From Bradyrhizobium acaciae (lineage in GTDB: Bacteria > Pseudomonadota > Alphaproteobacteria > Rhizobiales > Xanthobacteraceae): 49,578 nt of DNA. Below, piece by piece: positions 43,601 to 49,578 of the stretch. The notes beneath the pieces were generated by a model, which made no database searches, was not told the origin of the DNA, and saw nothing but the letters and a program-made list of their open reading frames with translations. The position numbers were made by a program, and so were the translations under genes. The first letter of the stretch is position 1. Every line of letters begins with the position of its first letter. The stretch is taken from assembly GCF_020889785.1 (NCBI RefSeq), contig NZ_JACMYK010000046.1, positions 1-49,578 of the forward strand, in the 5' to 3' direction.

Positions 43601-43765
43601 AGCCGCCGTGCGGTCGGTACCGCGGTGTTCGGCGGCATGCTCGCCGCCAGCTCGATCGGCATCTTCCTGGTGCCGATGCTCTTTGTCACCTTCCAGGGCT
43701 GGCGCGAGGGCGTCAAGAACCGCTTCGGCAGGCGGAGCAAAGCGGAACAGCCGGCGCCGCACTAG
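40619..43765 (+). CDS. RND efflux pump permease (HAE1/AcrB type)
   Basis: 1048 residues, full length for AcrB/MexB relatives. It starts MISAVFVDRPRLAIVIAFVI, the first of twelve membrane segments. The proton-relay pair is present in segment 4, within AIGIVVDDAIVVVENVERVM, the HAE1 signature. The two large periplasmic loops are in the usual positions, and segment 10-11 reads LVVLIALAAKNGILIVEFAK. It should pump hydrophobic drugs in a trimer with an adaptor and an outer-membrane channel. Its ATG overlaps the adaptor stop by 4 bp. No outer-membrane channel gene is in the window. If the adaptor frameshift is real, the pump may lack its partner. Confidence 0.96.
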   Translation: MISAVFVDRPRLAIVIAFVITIAGALALMQIPVAQFPDIVPPQVTVSAVFPGASAEVVESSVAQPLEAQVVGVDKMLYMKSTSGNDGSYTLTVSFALGTDPDINTVNVNNRVQSALAQLPTEVQAQGLTVQKKSSAVLQFIVLYSKSAEQDPLFITNYAIINVLDAISRTPGVGQASLFAKLNYSMRIWFDTQRLTSLNLAPSDVIAAIRAQSVQAPVGRIGARPISNDQQFQFNVQTQGRLTTSKQFGDIVLRANPDGSVLRIRDVARVEIGAQNMDSESRIDGNPGVPMGIYLAPGANAVTTAKAVQATLARLSERFPPGLTYLVQYDSTTFVSDTIKEVMKTLGEAFVLVVIVVFLFLGNLRATVIPAVAVPVSLIGAFAVLLAMGYSANTVSLLAMVLAIGIVVDDAIVVVENVERVMEEEPELSPADATKKAMAQITAPIIAISLVLLSVFVPIAFIPGISGTLFRQFAVTISAAMVISALNALTLSPALCAVFLRHGGPRRGIMGRVLGGIDWVRDRYAGVVQRLVRVAMLSLVAVLVFAGAVFGVSKITPTGFLPEEDQGAFFIAVQLPDGASVARTSEVTKQVEALLKKNPAVDHVLSIIGFSLLDGASEPNSAFMVARMKAFADRKATTESVQAAIAQTFVGGSQIRQASVLPFNLPPIIGLSTSGGFEYQLEALEGQDPASLSSVMAGLIGAANRNPNLTRVFSTFTATNPSVYLDIDRAKAQALGLNMADVFTALQATLGGIYVNNFNLFGRTWQVNVQGDAANRADIPDIWQIYVRNTGGEMVPIRSIASLRIVTGPQVITRYNNYRSVTINGSPAAGVSSGTAIATMAELSKSTLPAGYSFEWTGTAYQEQAASGQTGIILALAVLFAYLFLAALYESWTIPIPVLLSVTVGVFGSYLAIKLAGLNLDLYGQIGLVVLIALAAKNGILIVEFAKEQREAGRPIVEAATTGAQMRFRAVMMTSIAFILGLVPLVVATGAAEISRRAVGTAVFGGMLAASSIGIFLVPMLFVTFQGWREGVKNRFGRRSKAEQPAPH

Positions 43766-43844
43766 CTCCGGCCTAATCCCATCGCGCATTAGCAAGGTGA
43801 GTGAGGCGGGGCTATACTGCCCGGCTCATCGATGGAGTTCTGGA

Positions 43845-44327
43845 TTGAGCGTTGCCTTCACCAAGGAAGAAAGTGCCGAGACTGCGTCGGAAACACTGTT
43901 GCCGGACCGCCCCATATCGCCGCATGCCAATCTGGTGACGGAAGCAGGACGGAAGGCGCTGGAGCGTCAGCTCCAGGAGGCGCGCGAGGCCTACGAGGCC
44001 GCGCAGCAACTGGACGACGTCAACGAACGGCGGCGGCAGTCGGCGGTTCCGCTGCGCGACGCGCGCTATCTGACCGAGCGGCTTCGCACCGCACAGGTCG
44101 TCGCTGATCCCGCCTCGGCTGAAACCGTCGCCTTCGGCAGCACCGTGACTTTCAGCCGCGCCGACGGGCGGGTGCAGACCTATCGCATCGTCGGTGAGGA
44201 CGAAGCCGATCCGAAGGCCGGCTCGATCTCCTTCGTCTCGCCGGTGGCGCGGTCGTTGATGGGCAAAGCCGTGGGCGACGTCGCGGGCTCAGGCGAGCAG
44301 GAGCTGGAGATCGTCGCGATCGCGTAG
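43845..44327 (+). CDS. GreA/GreB-like transcription elongation factor family protein
   Basis: 160 residues from a TTG start at 43845 (SVAFTKEESAETASETLLPD after the initiator), with GGAG upstream. The N-terminal coiled coil (LVTEAGRKALERQLQEAREA) and the C-terminal FKBP-like domain (VAFGSTVTFSRADGRVQTYR, then SFVSPVARSLMGKAVGDVA) match GreA/GreB and the Rnk-type relatives. Gre factors rescue backtracked RNA polymerase. A second, canonical greA would be expected elsewhere. The basic start region and the length favour a GreB-like paralogue. Confidence 0.85.
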   Translation: MSVAFTKEESAETASETLLPDRPISPHANLVTEAGRKALERQLQEAREAYEAAQQLDDVNERRRQSAVPLRDARYLTERLRTAQVVADPASAETVAFGSTVTFSRADGRVQTYRIVGEDEADPKAGSISFVSPVARSLMGKAVGDVAGSGEQELEIVAIA

Positions 44328-44344
44328 CGCGAAGACGGCGCGCT

Positions 44345-44485
44345 CCCTCGCCCCGTTCTTACGGGTAGAGGGTTGGGGTGAGGGGCTGTCTCCGCGCATT
44401 CGCTATTGGCTGTGCTTGCGGAGACTCCCCCTCACCCGGAACGCATCTCACGATGCGTTCCGACCTCTCCCCACACGCAGGGCAA
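44345..44485. repeat. Intergenic palindromic element between convergent genes
   Basis: GGGGTGAGGGG and CCCCCTCACCC are complementary across the middle. A perfect 10-bp hairpin, GGAACGCATC-TCAC-GATGCGTTCC, lies at 44438-44461, and further CCTCTCCCC-type arms lie at the ends. It fills the gap between the GreA-like gene (44327) and the leftward bioR stop (44516). Confidence 0.75.
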
Positions 44486-44515
44486 GGTGAACCGGAGCAC
44501 GTCGGAACAACGCGA

Positions 44516-45154
44516 TCACGCCGCCGGCAGCGCGAGCCGTTCGATGGTCTGAATATGCCGCGCGAGCAGGCTGCAGGCCTGCTCGATGTTGCGTGCGCGC
44601 AGCGCCTGCAGGATGACGCGATGGTCCTGGCTCGGCCGCGGCCGCCAGCCGGCGTTGCGGGCCATCGCGAACACCAATCGCGAATTGGCGAGCTGCAGGC
44701 CGTCGAGGCTGGCGAGCAGGCGCGGCATCGCGCAAGGCGCCACCAGCGCGTGATGGAAGGCGCGATTGGCCAGCTCGAAATCCTGCACCGTCTCGGCATT
44801 GTCGCCTTCGATCATGGCGACCTCGATCCGTGCCAGATGCGTCGATGTGTATCTCGGCGCAGCGTTGCGCAACGCGACCACCTCGAGCGCGGCGCGCATC
44901 TCGGCGATTTCCTTCACTGCATTGGTGTCGAGCGGCGCGACCCGCACCCCGCGACGGGGCACGCCAACGACGAGATGCTGCGCCTCCAATTGCCGGAAGG
45001 CCTCGCGCACCGGGACGTGGCTGGAATGGAATTCCCGCGCGACATGGTCCTGCCGGAGCGGGGCATCCGGCGGCAAGGCGCCGCTGATGATGCCTTCAGC
45101 GAGCACCTCGGTAATGCGTCCGGCGGTCGTCGTGTTCTCGCTTTCGCCCATCAT
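44516..45154 (-). CDS. bioR: GntR-family biotin regulator BioR
   Basis: 212 residues starting MMGESENTTTAGRITEVLAE. The GntR winged helix occupies residues 10-75 (LRQDHVAREFHSSHVPVREA) and is followed by the FCD effector domain, whose metal/ligand His and Arg are in ELANRAFHHALVAP. BioR represses biotin genes in many alphaproteobacteria through TTATMKATAA-type boxes. The assignment rests on the divergent bioBFDA operon and the boxes in the gap. One box lies directly in front of the start codon with no room for a normal ribosome binding site, so a leaderless autoregulated transcript is likely. Confidence 0.9.
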   Translation of the reverse strand: MMGESENTTTAGRITEVLAEGIISGALPPDAPLRQDHVAREFHSSHVPVREAFRQLEAQHLVVGVPRRGVRVAPLDTNAVKEIAEMRAALEVVALRNAAPRYTSTHLARIEVAMIEGDNAETVQDFELANRAFHHALVAPCAMPRLLASLDGLQLANSRLVFAMARNAGWRPRPSQDHRVILQALRARNIEQACSLLARHIQTIERLALPAA

Positions 45155-45157
45155 AGA

Positions 45158-45167
45158 TTATCTATCA
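45158..45167. promoter_or_regulatory. BioR box at the bioR start
   Basis: TTATCTATCA matches TTATCTATAA at nine of ten positions and ends 3 bp before the bioR start codon. It is placed to block bioR itself. Confidence 0.7.
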
Positions 45168-45220
45168 TAAAAACGGGTGCACTGCCGCGCGCCCTCAGCT
45201 AGCATCGTTCTAAGTCCAAG

Positions 45221-45251
45221 ATCATAGATAATATATTAGATTATCTATGAT
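45221..45251. promoter_or_regulatory. Paired BioR boxes upstream of bioB
   Basis: ATCATAGATAAT (45221-45232) and ATTATCTATGAT (45240-45251) are perfect inverted repeats separated by 7 nt; each contains a BioR-type box with one mismatch. A candidate -10, TATATT (45232-45237), lies between them, so binding should cover the bioB promoter. No convincing -35 was found. Confidence 0.8.
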
Positions 45252-45277
45252 CTATCACAAACGAGAAGGCAAGCCCG

Positions 45278-46273
45278 ATGGTTGATGTCGTTGAGATCGA
45301 ACGGACCGACAGCCGCAGCAGCGCACCGCCCCGCAAGACCTGGGAACGGGCCGAGGCCGAGGCACTCTATAACCTGCCGTTCGCGGACCTGATGTTCCAG
45401 GCGCAGGGCATCCACCGCGCCAACTTCAATCCGAACCATGTCGAAACCGCGAGCCTGCTCAGCATCAAGACCGGCGGCTGCCCGGAAGACTGCGGCTACT
45501 GCTCCCAGAGCGCGCATTACGACACCGGTCTGAAGGCCACCCGCCTGATGCCGCGGGACGAAGTGGTCGCGGTCGCGCAGCGCGCCAAGGATGCCGGCGC
45601 AACCCGCTTCTGCATGGCGGCGGCCTGGCGCAGTCCCAAGGACCGAGATCTCGACCAGGTCTGCGACATGGTCAGCGCGGTGAAGGGGCTCGGCATGGAG
45701 ACCTGCGTCACGCTCGGCATGCTGACGCCAAAGCAGGCCGAACGTCTCTCCGACGCCGGGCTCGACTTCTACAACCACAACGTCGACACCTCGCCCGAGT
45801 TCTACGACAAGATCATCACCACCCGCACCTTGCAGGACCGCATCGATACGCTGGCGCATGTGCGCGATGCCGGCATCAAGGTCTGCTGCGGCGGCATTAT
45901 CGGCATGGGCGAGATGGTCGAGGACCGGCTCGGCATGCTGGTGTTGCTCGCCAATCTCCCGAGCCCTCCGGAGAGCGTGCCGATCAACCTGTGGAACGAG
46001 GTCAAGGGCGTGCCGGTCAACGAGACCGCGGAGCGTCCCGATCCGATCGCGCTGGCGCGGCTGGTCGCGACCGCGCGCATCCTGATGCCGAACAGCGTGG
46101 TGCGGTTGTCGGCCGGACGGCAGTACATGACCGACGAACTGCAGGCGTTGTGCTTCCTCGCCGGCGCCAATTCGATCTTCATCGGCGATGTGCTGCTGAC
46201 CACCAAGAACCCGCAGCGCGATCGCGACGCCGATCTGCTGGATCGGCTCGGCATCACATCCCGTCTCGCCTGA
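45278..46273 (+). CDS. bioB: Biotin synthase
   Basis: 331 residues, normal length. It inserts sulfur into dethiobiotin using a radical SAM [4Fe-4S] cluster held by C68, C72 and C75 (GGCPEDCGYCSQS). A sacrificial [2Fe-2S] cluster is bound by later cysteines (RFCMAAAWR, METCVTLG and VCCGGIIGMGE) and an Arg in VRLSAGRQ. AGAAGG precedes the ATG. It is the first gene of bioBFDA and lies directly downstream of the paired BioR boxes. Confidence 0.97.
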   Translation: MVDVVEIERTDSRSSAPPRKTWERAEAEALYNLPFADLMFQAQGIHRANFNPNHVETASLLSIKTGGCPEDCGYCSQSAHYDTGLKATRLMPRDEVVAVAQRAKDAGATRFCMAAAWRSPKDRDLDQVCDMVSAVKGLGMETCVTLGMLTPKQAERLSDAGLDFYNHNVDTSPEFYDKIITTRTLQDRIDTLAHVRDAGIKVCCGGIIGMGEMVEDRLGMLVLLANLPSPPESVPINLWNEVKGVPVNETAERPDPIALARLVATARILMPNSVVRLSAGRQYMTDELQALCFLAGANSIFIGDVLLTTKNPQRDRDADLLDRLGITSRLA

Positions 46274-46336
46274 TCGCAGCGTGCGGCACGCGCGGCGTCA
46301 TTCGCCGCGCGACCAACCATAAATCTGAGAGCGAAC

Positions 46337-47491
46337 ATGAGCGCAATCCATGCGGCCGAGGCCGCTGATTACGTCGCGGCCTTGCATGCCCTGAGCAAGG
46401 ACGATCGGCTGCGTAGCCTGAAGCCGCGCGCGGGCATCGATTTCGTCTCGAACGATTATCTGGCGCTCGCGAGCGCACCGCGCATCAAGCAAGCGGTTGC
46501 GGCCGCGCTCGAGGCCGGCACGCCGATCGGCGCCGGCGGGTCGCGGCTATTGCGCGGCAATTGCGCGGAGCACGAAAGGCTGGAGGCCGAAGCCGCCGCG
46601 TTCTTCCGCGCCGAGACCGCGCTGTTCTTCGGCGGCGGCTACGTCGCCAATTTCGCCGTGCTGACCACACTGCCGCAGCGCGGCGACCTGCTGGTTCTGG
46701 ATTCGCTGGTGCACGCCAGCATCCATGAGGGAGCGCGCGCGGGCCGGGCCGAGTTCCGGTTCAGCGAACATAATGATCCTCAATCTGTTGAAGACACCAT
46801 TCGCGGCTGGCGCGCCGAGGGCGGAACGGGCCGGGTCTGGATCGTGGTCGAAAGCGTCTACAGCATGGACGGCGACGTCGCGCCGCTCGACGAGCTCGTC
46901 GCTCTCGCCGAGCGCCACGACGCGTTCCTGATGGTGGACGAGGCGCACGGCACCGGCGTCTATGGCGAACAGGGGCGCGGGCTGACCGCGCCCTATGAGG
47001 GACGCGAGAATCTCGTGATCGTTCATACCTGCGGCAAGGCGCTCGGCGCCGCCGGCGCGCTGGTCACGGCTTCGACCGTGCTGCGCGACTTCATGGTCAA
47101 TCGCTGCCGCCCGTTCATCTTCGCCACCGCGCCGTCGCCGCTTGTGGCCGTCGCGGTGCGTGAGGCCCTGCTGATCCTGCAGGAGGAGCCCGAGCATCAG
47201 CAGCGCCTCGCCAGGCTGGTCGCGTTCACGCATCGGGAGTTCGCTCAGCGCGGCTGGCACAGTCCGTCGCGCTCGCAGATCGTGCCCTATATCGTCGGCG
47301 ACAATGCGCGCGCGATGCAGCTTGCGTCGGCGTTGCAGATGCGCGGCTTCGACGTCAGAGGCATCAGGCCGCCGACCGTGCCAGCGGGGACGGCGCGGCT
47401 ACGAATTGCGCTGACCCTCAATGTCAGCGAGGCCGACGTCCGCACGCTGCTCGATGCGCTGGTCGAGGAGACGAAGGGCTGGTCGCGATGA
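46337..47491 (+). CDS. bioF: 8-amino-7-oxononanoate synthase
   Basis: 384 residues of the alpha-oxoamine synthase family, which condenses pimeloyl-ACP (or -CoA) with alanine to make KAPA, the first ring-building step of biotin. The family patterns are DFVSNDYLALA near the start, the substrate loop GAGGSRLLRGN, the DEAHGTGVYG Asp/His pair (residue 201 on), and the PLP lysine K234 in HTCGKALGAAGAL. It lies 63 bp downstream of bioB and overlaps bioD by 4 bp. Confidence 0.96.
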   Translation: MSAIHAAEAADYVAALHALSKDDRLRSLKPRAGIDFVSNDYLALASAPRIKQAVAAALEAGTPIGAGGSRLLRGNCAEHERLEAEAAAFFRAETALFFGGGYVANFAVLTTLPQRGDLLVLDSLVHASIHEGARAGRAEFRFSEHNDPQSVEDTIRGWRAEGGTGRVWIVVESVYSMDGDVAPLDELVALAERHDAFLMVDEAHGTGVYGEQGRGLTAPYEGRENLVIVHTCGKALGAAGALVTASTVLRDFMVNRCRPFIFATAPSPLVAVAVREALLILQEEPEHQQRLARLVAFTHREFAQRGWHSPSRSQIVPYIVGDNARAMQLASALQMRGFDVRGIRPPTVPAGTARLRIALTLNVSEADVRTLLDALVEETKGWSR

Positions 47492-48120
47492 GCCGCCGGA
47501 TCGTGGTGACCGGCACCGATACCGGGATTGGCAAGACGATCTTCTCCGCAGGCCTCACCGGCTTCCTCGGCGCGAGTTACTGGAAGCCGGTTCAGGCCGG
47601 ACTTGACGAGGAGACCGATGCGGAATTGGTGGCGCGGCTTGCGGGTCTCTCGCCCGATCGCATCGTGCCGGAGCGCTACCGGCTGCGAACGCCGGCTTCG
47701 CCGCATCAGGCTGCCGCAATCGACGGCGTTCGCATCGATCCCGCGGCGTTCGCCGTGCCCGACATTGGCGACCGGCCGCTGGTGATCGAGGGCGCTGGCG
47801 GGCTGATGGTTCCGCTGCACGACAACATGCTCTACATCGACGTCTTCGAGCGATGGCGGCTTCCGGTCGTGCTCTGTGCCCGCACTGCGCTCGGCACCAT
47901 CAATCACTCGCTGCTGTCGGTCGAGGCGCTGCGCAGGCGCCAAATCGACATTCTCGGGATCGCATTCATCGGCGAGAGCAATCCCGTGAGCGAACGCGCT
48001 ATCTGCGAGATCGGGCAGGTGCGCCGGTTGGGGCGATTGCCTCTGCTTGCACCGCTCACGGCAGACGCGCTGCGCACGGCGTTCAAGGCATCGTTCCGGA
48101 GCGAAGATTTCAACGCATGA
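47488..48120 (+). CDS. bioD: Dethiobiotin synthase
   Basis: 210 residues. The P-loop GTDTGIGKTIFS starts at residue 9 and the second nucleotide/substrate region is VIEGAGGLMVPL. The enzyme carboxylates DAPA with ATP and CO2 and closes the ring to dethiobiotin. The ATG overlaps the bioF stop and its own stop overlaps the bioA start, both by 4 bp, so the three are translationally coupled. Confidence 0.97.
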   Translation: MSRRIVVTGTDTGIGKTIFSAGLTGFLGASYWKPVQAGLDEETDAELVARLAGLSPDRIVPERYRLRTPASPHQAAAIDGVRIDPAAFAVPDIGDRPLVIEGAGGLMVPLHDNMLYIDVFERWRLPVVLCARTALGTINHSLLSVEALRRRQIDILGIAFIGESNPVSERAICEIGQVRRLGRLPLLAPLTADALRTAFKASFRSEDFNA

Positions 48121-49379
48121 CGTCGCCCAGGAAATCGCCGATCTGGCACCCGTTCACCCAGCACGCGCTGCACGGCGAGATGACAAGGATCGTGCGCGGC
48201 GAGGGCGCCTATCTCTACACCGCAGATGACCGTCGCATCATCGACGCGATCGCGTCCTGGTGGGTCGTGACCCACGGTCATTGCCATCCGCATATCGTGC
48301 GCGCGATCCAGGAGCAGGCCGAACAGCTCAACCAGATCATCTTTGCCGGCCATACCCACGATCCGGCCGAAGCGGTTGCCGCTCAGCTTTTGAAGCTCGC
48401 GCCTGAGGGACTCGACTACGTGTTCTTCTCTGACTCCGGCTCGACCAGCGTCGAAGTGGCGCTGAAGATGGCGCTCGGCTATTGGCATAATATCGGCGTG
48501 CCGCGCACGCGGATCATCGTCATGGAGCACTCCTACCATGGCGACACCGTGGGGACGATGTCGGTCGGTGCGCGCGGCGTCTTCAACAAGGCATACGAGC
48601 CGCTGCTGTTCGACGTCGCGTCAATCCCGTTTCCCGCTGCCGGCCACGAGCAGGCGACGCTCGACGCGCTCGAAGCCGCGTGCAGGGAGCAAACCGCAGC
48701 GGCGTTCATCGTCGAGCCACTGATCCTCGGCGCCGGCGGCATGCTGATGTATCCGCCCTGGGTGCTGGCGGAAATGAAGCGCATCTGTGAAGCCGCAAAC
48801 GTGCTGTTCATCGCCGACGAGGTGATGACCGGCTGGGGCCGCACCGGCACCCTGTTCGCGTGCGAACAGGCCGGCGTCACGCCTGATATCGCGTGCTATT
48901 CGAAGGGCCTGACCGGCGGATCGCTGCCGCTCGCGGTGTCGCTGTGCCGTGCCGACATCTACGATGCGCATTATTCCAGCGATCGTGCGCGGATGTTCTT
49001 CCACTCCAGTTCCTACACGGCAAACCCGGTCGCCTGCGCCGCGGCGAAAGCGAACCTCGAGCTCTGGCAACACGGCGCGGGCGAGCGCGTCACGTCGCTC
49101 GCCGCGATGCAGGAGCGTATGCTTGCGCCGTTCCGCACTGATACGCGTTTCGAAAACGTCCGCCGCACCGGGACCATCACCGCACTCGATCTGAAGGCCA
49201 GCGATGCCGGCTATCTCGCCGGCATCGGCCCCAAGCTTCAGGCCTTCTTCCAACGGCGAAATCTGCTGCTGCGCCCGCTCGGCAACACGATCTACGTCAT
49301 GCCGCCCTACTGCGTCACCGCGGCCGATCTCGTGGAGGTTTACGCCGCGATCAGCGATGCGGCCGACGAACTGGCCTGA
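48117..49379 (+). CDS. bioA: Adenosylmethionine-8-amino-7-oxononanoate aminotransferase
   Basis: 420 residues from the ATG at 48117, which overlaps the bioD stop. The opening IWHPFTQHALHGE and ASWWVVTHGHCHPHIV are diagnostic for BioA, as is the GSTSVEVALKMALGYW helix. The PLP region has the Asp in FIADEVMTGWGRTG and lysine K263 in CYSKGLTGG. The enzyme transfers the amino group of S-adenosylmethionine to KAPA to give DAPA. It is the last gene of the operon seen; no bioZ follows before the hairpin at 49461. Confidence 0.97.
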   Translation: MTSPRKSPIWHPFTQHALHGEMTRIVRGEGAYLYTADDRRIIDAIASWWVVTHGHCHPHIVRAIQEQAEQLNQIIFAGHTHDPAEAVAAQLLKLAPEGLDYVFFSDSGSTSVEVALKMALGYWHNIGVPRTRIIVMEHSYHGDTVGTMSVGARGVFNKAYEPLLFDVASIPFPAAGHEQATLDALEAACREQTAAAFIVEPLILGAGGMLMYPPWVLAEMKRICEAANVLFIADEVMTGWGRTGTLFACEQAGVTPDIACYSKGLTGGSLPLAVSLCRADIYDAHYSSDRARMFFHSSSYTANPVACAAAKANLELWQHGAGERVTSLAAMQERMLAPFRTDTRFENVRRTGTITALDLKASDAGYLAGIGPKLQAFFQRRNLLLRPLGNTIYVMPPYCVTAADLVEVYAAISDAADELA

Positions 49380-49460
49380 CGGTGCGGCTTTGCGCGCCGG
49401 AAATTCCATGACTGACGATTTGCATCGCGCGCCGTTTTGCACGCGATGGGCGCTCATGTG

Positions 49461-49492
49461 AAATCGGCGTGCCCTTGCGGGCACGCCGATTT
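49461..49492. terminator. Bidirectional hairpin after bioA
   Basis: AAATCGGCGTGCCC (49461-49474) and GGGCACGCCGATTT (49479-49492) are perfect 14-mers around TTGC. It lies about 80 bp past the bioA stop and immediately before the end of a leftward frame. The outer A/T pairs give modest T tracts in both directions. Confidence 0.75.
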
Positions 49493-49498
49493 GCTCGA

Positions 49499-49578
49499 TC
49501 ATGCGTGCCTGTGTGGCGCCGGCCTCGCAGCGGGATGCTGCGGCCGTGGCGCAGGATGGGGGCGCGGTGCCGGCCGTG
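49499..49578 (-). CDS. C-terminal end of a leftward gene rich in Pro, His and Arg (5' part outside window)
   Basis: On the minus strand a frame open to the right edge ends with TGA at 49501-49499. Its last 26 or so residues are almost entirely Pro, Arg, His and Ala (such as APRPHPAPRPQHPAARP). This composition is common in secreted proteins of bradyrhizobia. The hairpin between it and bioA supports a convergent gene. The fragment is too short to identify. Confidence 0.4.
   Translation of the reverse strand, partial: RPAPRPHPAPRPQHPAARPAPHRHA

Overview
This is a GC-rich alphaproteobacterial chromosome segment, most likely Bradyrhizobium or a close relative in the Nitrobacteraceae. The pointers are a dnaA / dnaN / recF / gyrB block, a GntR-type BioR regulator with its operators in front of bioB, a small DUF3551 secreted protein, an orphan BchE-like radical SAM protein, and several families of intergenic palindromes. 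No tRNA, rRNA, CRISPR array or prophage was found.

Layout. 1-4214: end of a probable FUSC-type exporter, then a leftward series murA-like, MATE pump, DUF2867 protein and HCCA-isomerase-like DsbA-fold protein. 4215-13366: the leftward replication block rpsT, dnaA, dnaN, a GIY-YIG nuclease gene inside its own inverted repeats, recF and gyrB. The long leader regions of dnaA and gyrB carry clusters of GANTC (CcrM) sites. 13740-20866: a small membrane protein, msrA, a polysaccharide-export lipoprotein, two alpha/beta hydrolases, and a two-gene molybdenum hydroxylase with a Tat signal. 21131-27703: an HD-GYP protein, a cytochrome P450 between two long direct repeats, an acyl-CoA ligase, a VOC protein, a TctC/Bug-type binding protein and a DUF3551 protein. 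27846-29879: an ArsR-SRPBCC pair overlapping by 139 bp behind an apparently leaderless promoter whose palindrome spans the start codon, followed by DUF899 and DUF1428 genes. 30008-33448: a membrane protein, a winged-helix regulator and an extra uppS-like gene behind a palindromic operator, then the BchE-like gene. 33573-38835: small proteins, threonine ammonia-lyase, a basic protein / GST / DUF1697 set and a LuxR-type regulator. 39388-44327: an RND efflux pair whose periplasmic subunit has a one-base frameshift, and a GreA/GreB-like factor. 44516-49379: divergent bioR and bioBFDA.

How it fits together. Three local circuits can be read from the DNA: BioR boxes at both bioR and bioB; the ArsR palindrome at its own start codon; and the ACTTTG-N5-CAAAGT palindrome before the membrane protein / HTH / uppS operon. 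Intergenic palindromes sit at most convergent gene junctions, where they probably end transcription. The least ordinary items are the roughly 374-bp GIY-YIG unit between dnaN and recF, whose two 35-nt inverted ends differ only by a compensatory base-pair swap, the Asp-type MurA, and the overlapping operator/start codon arrangements.
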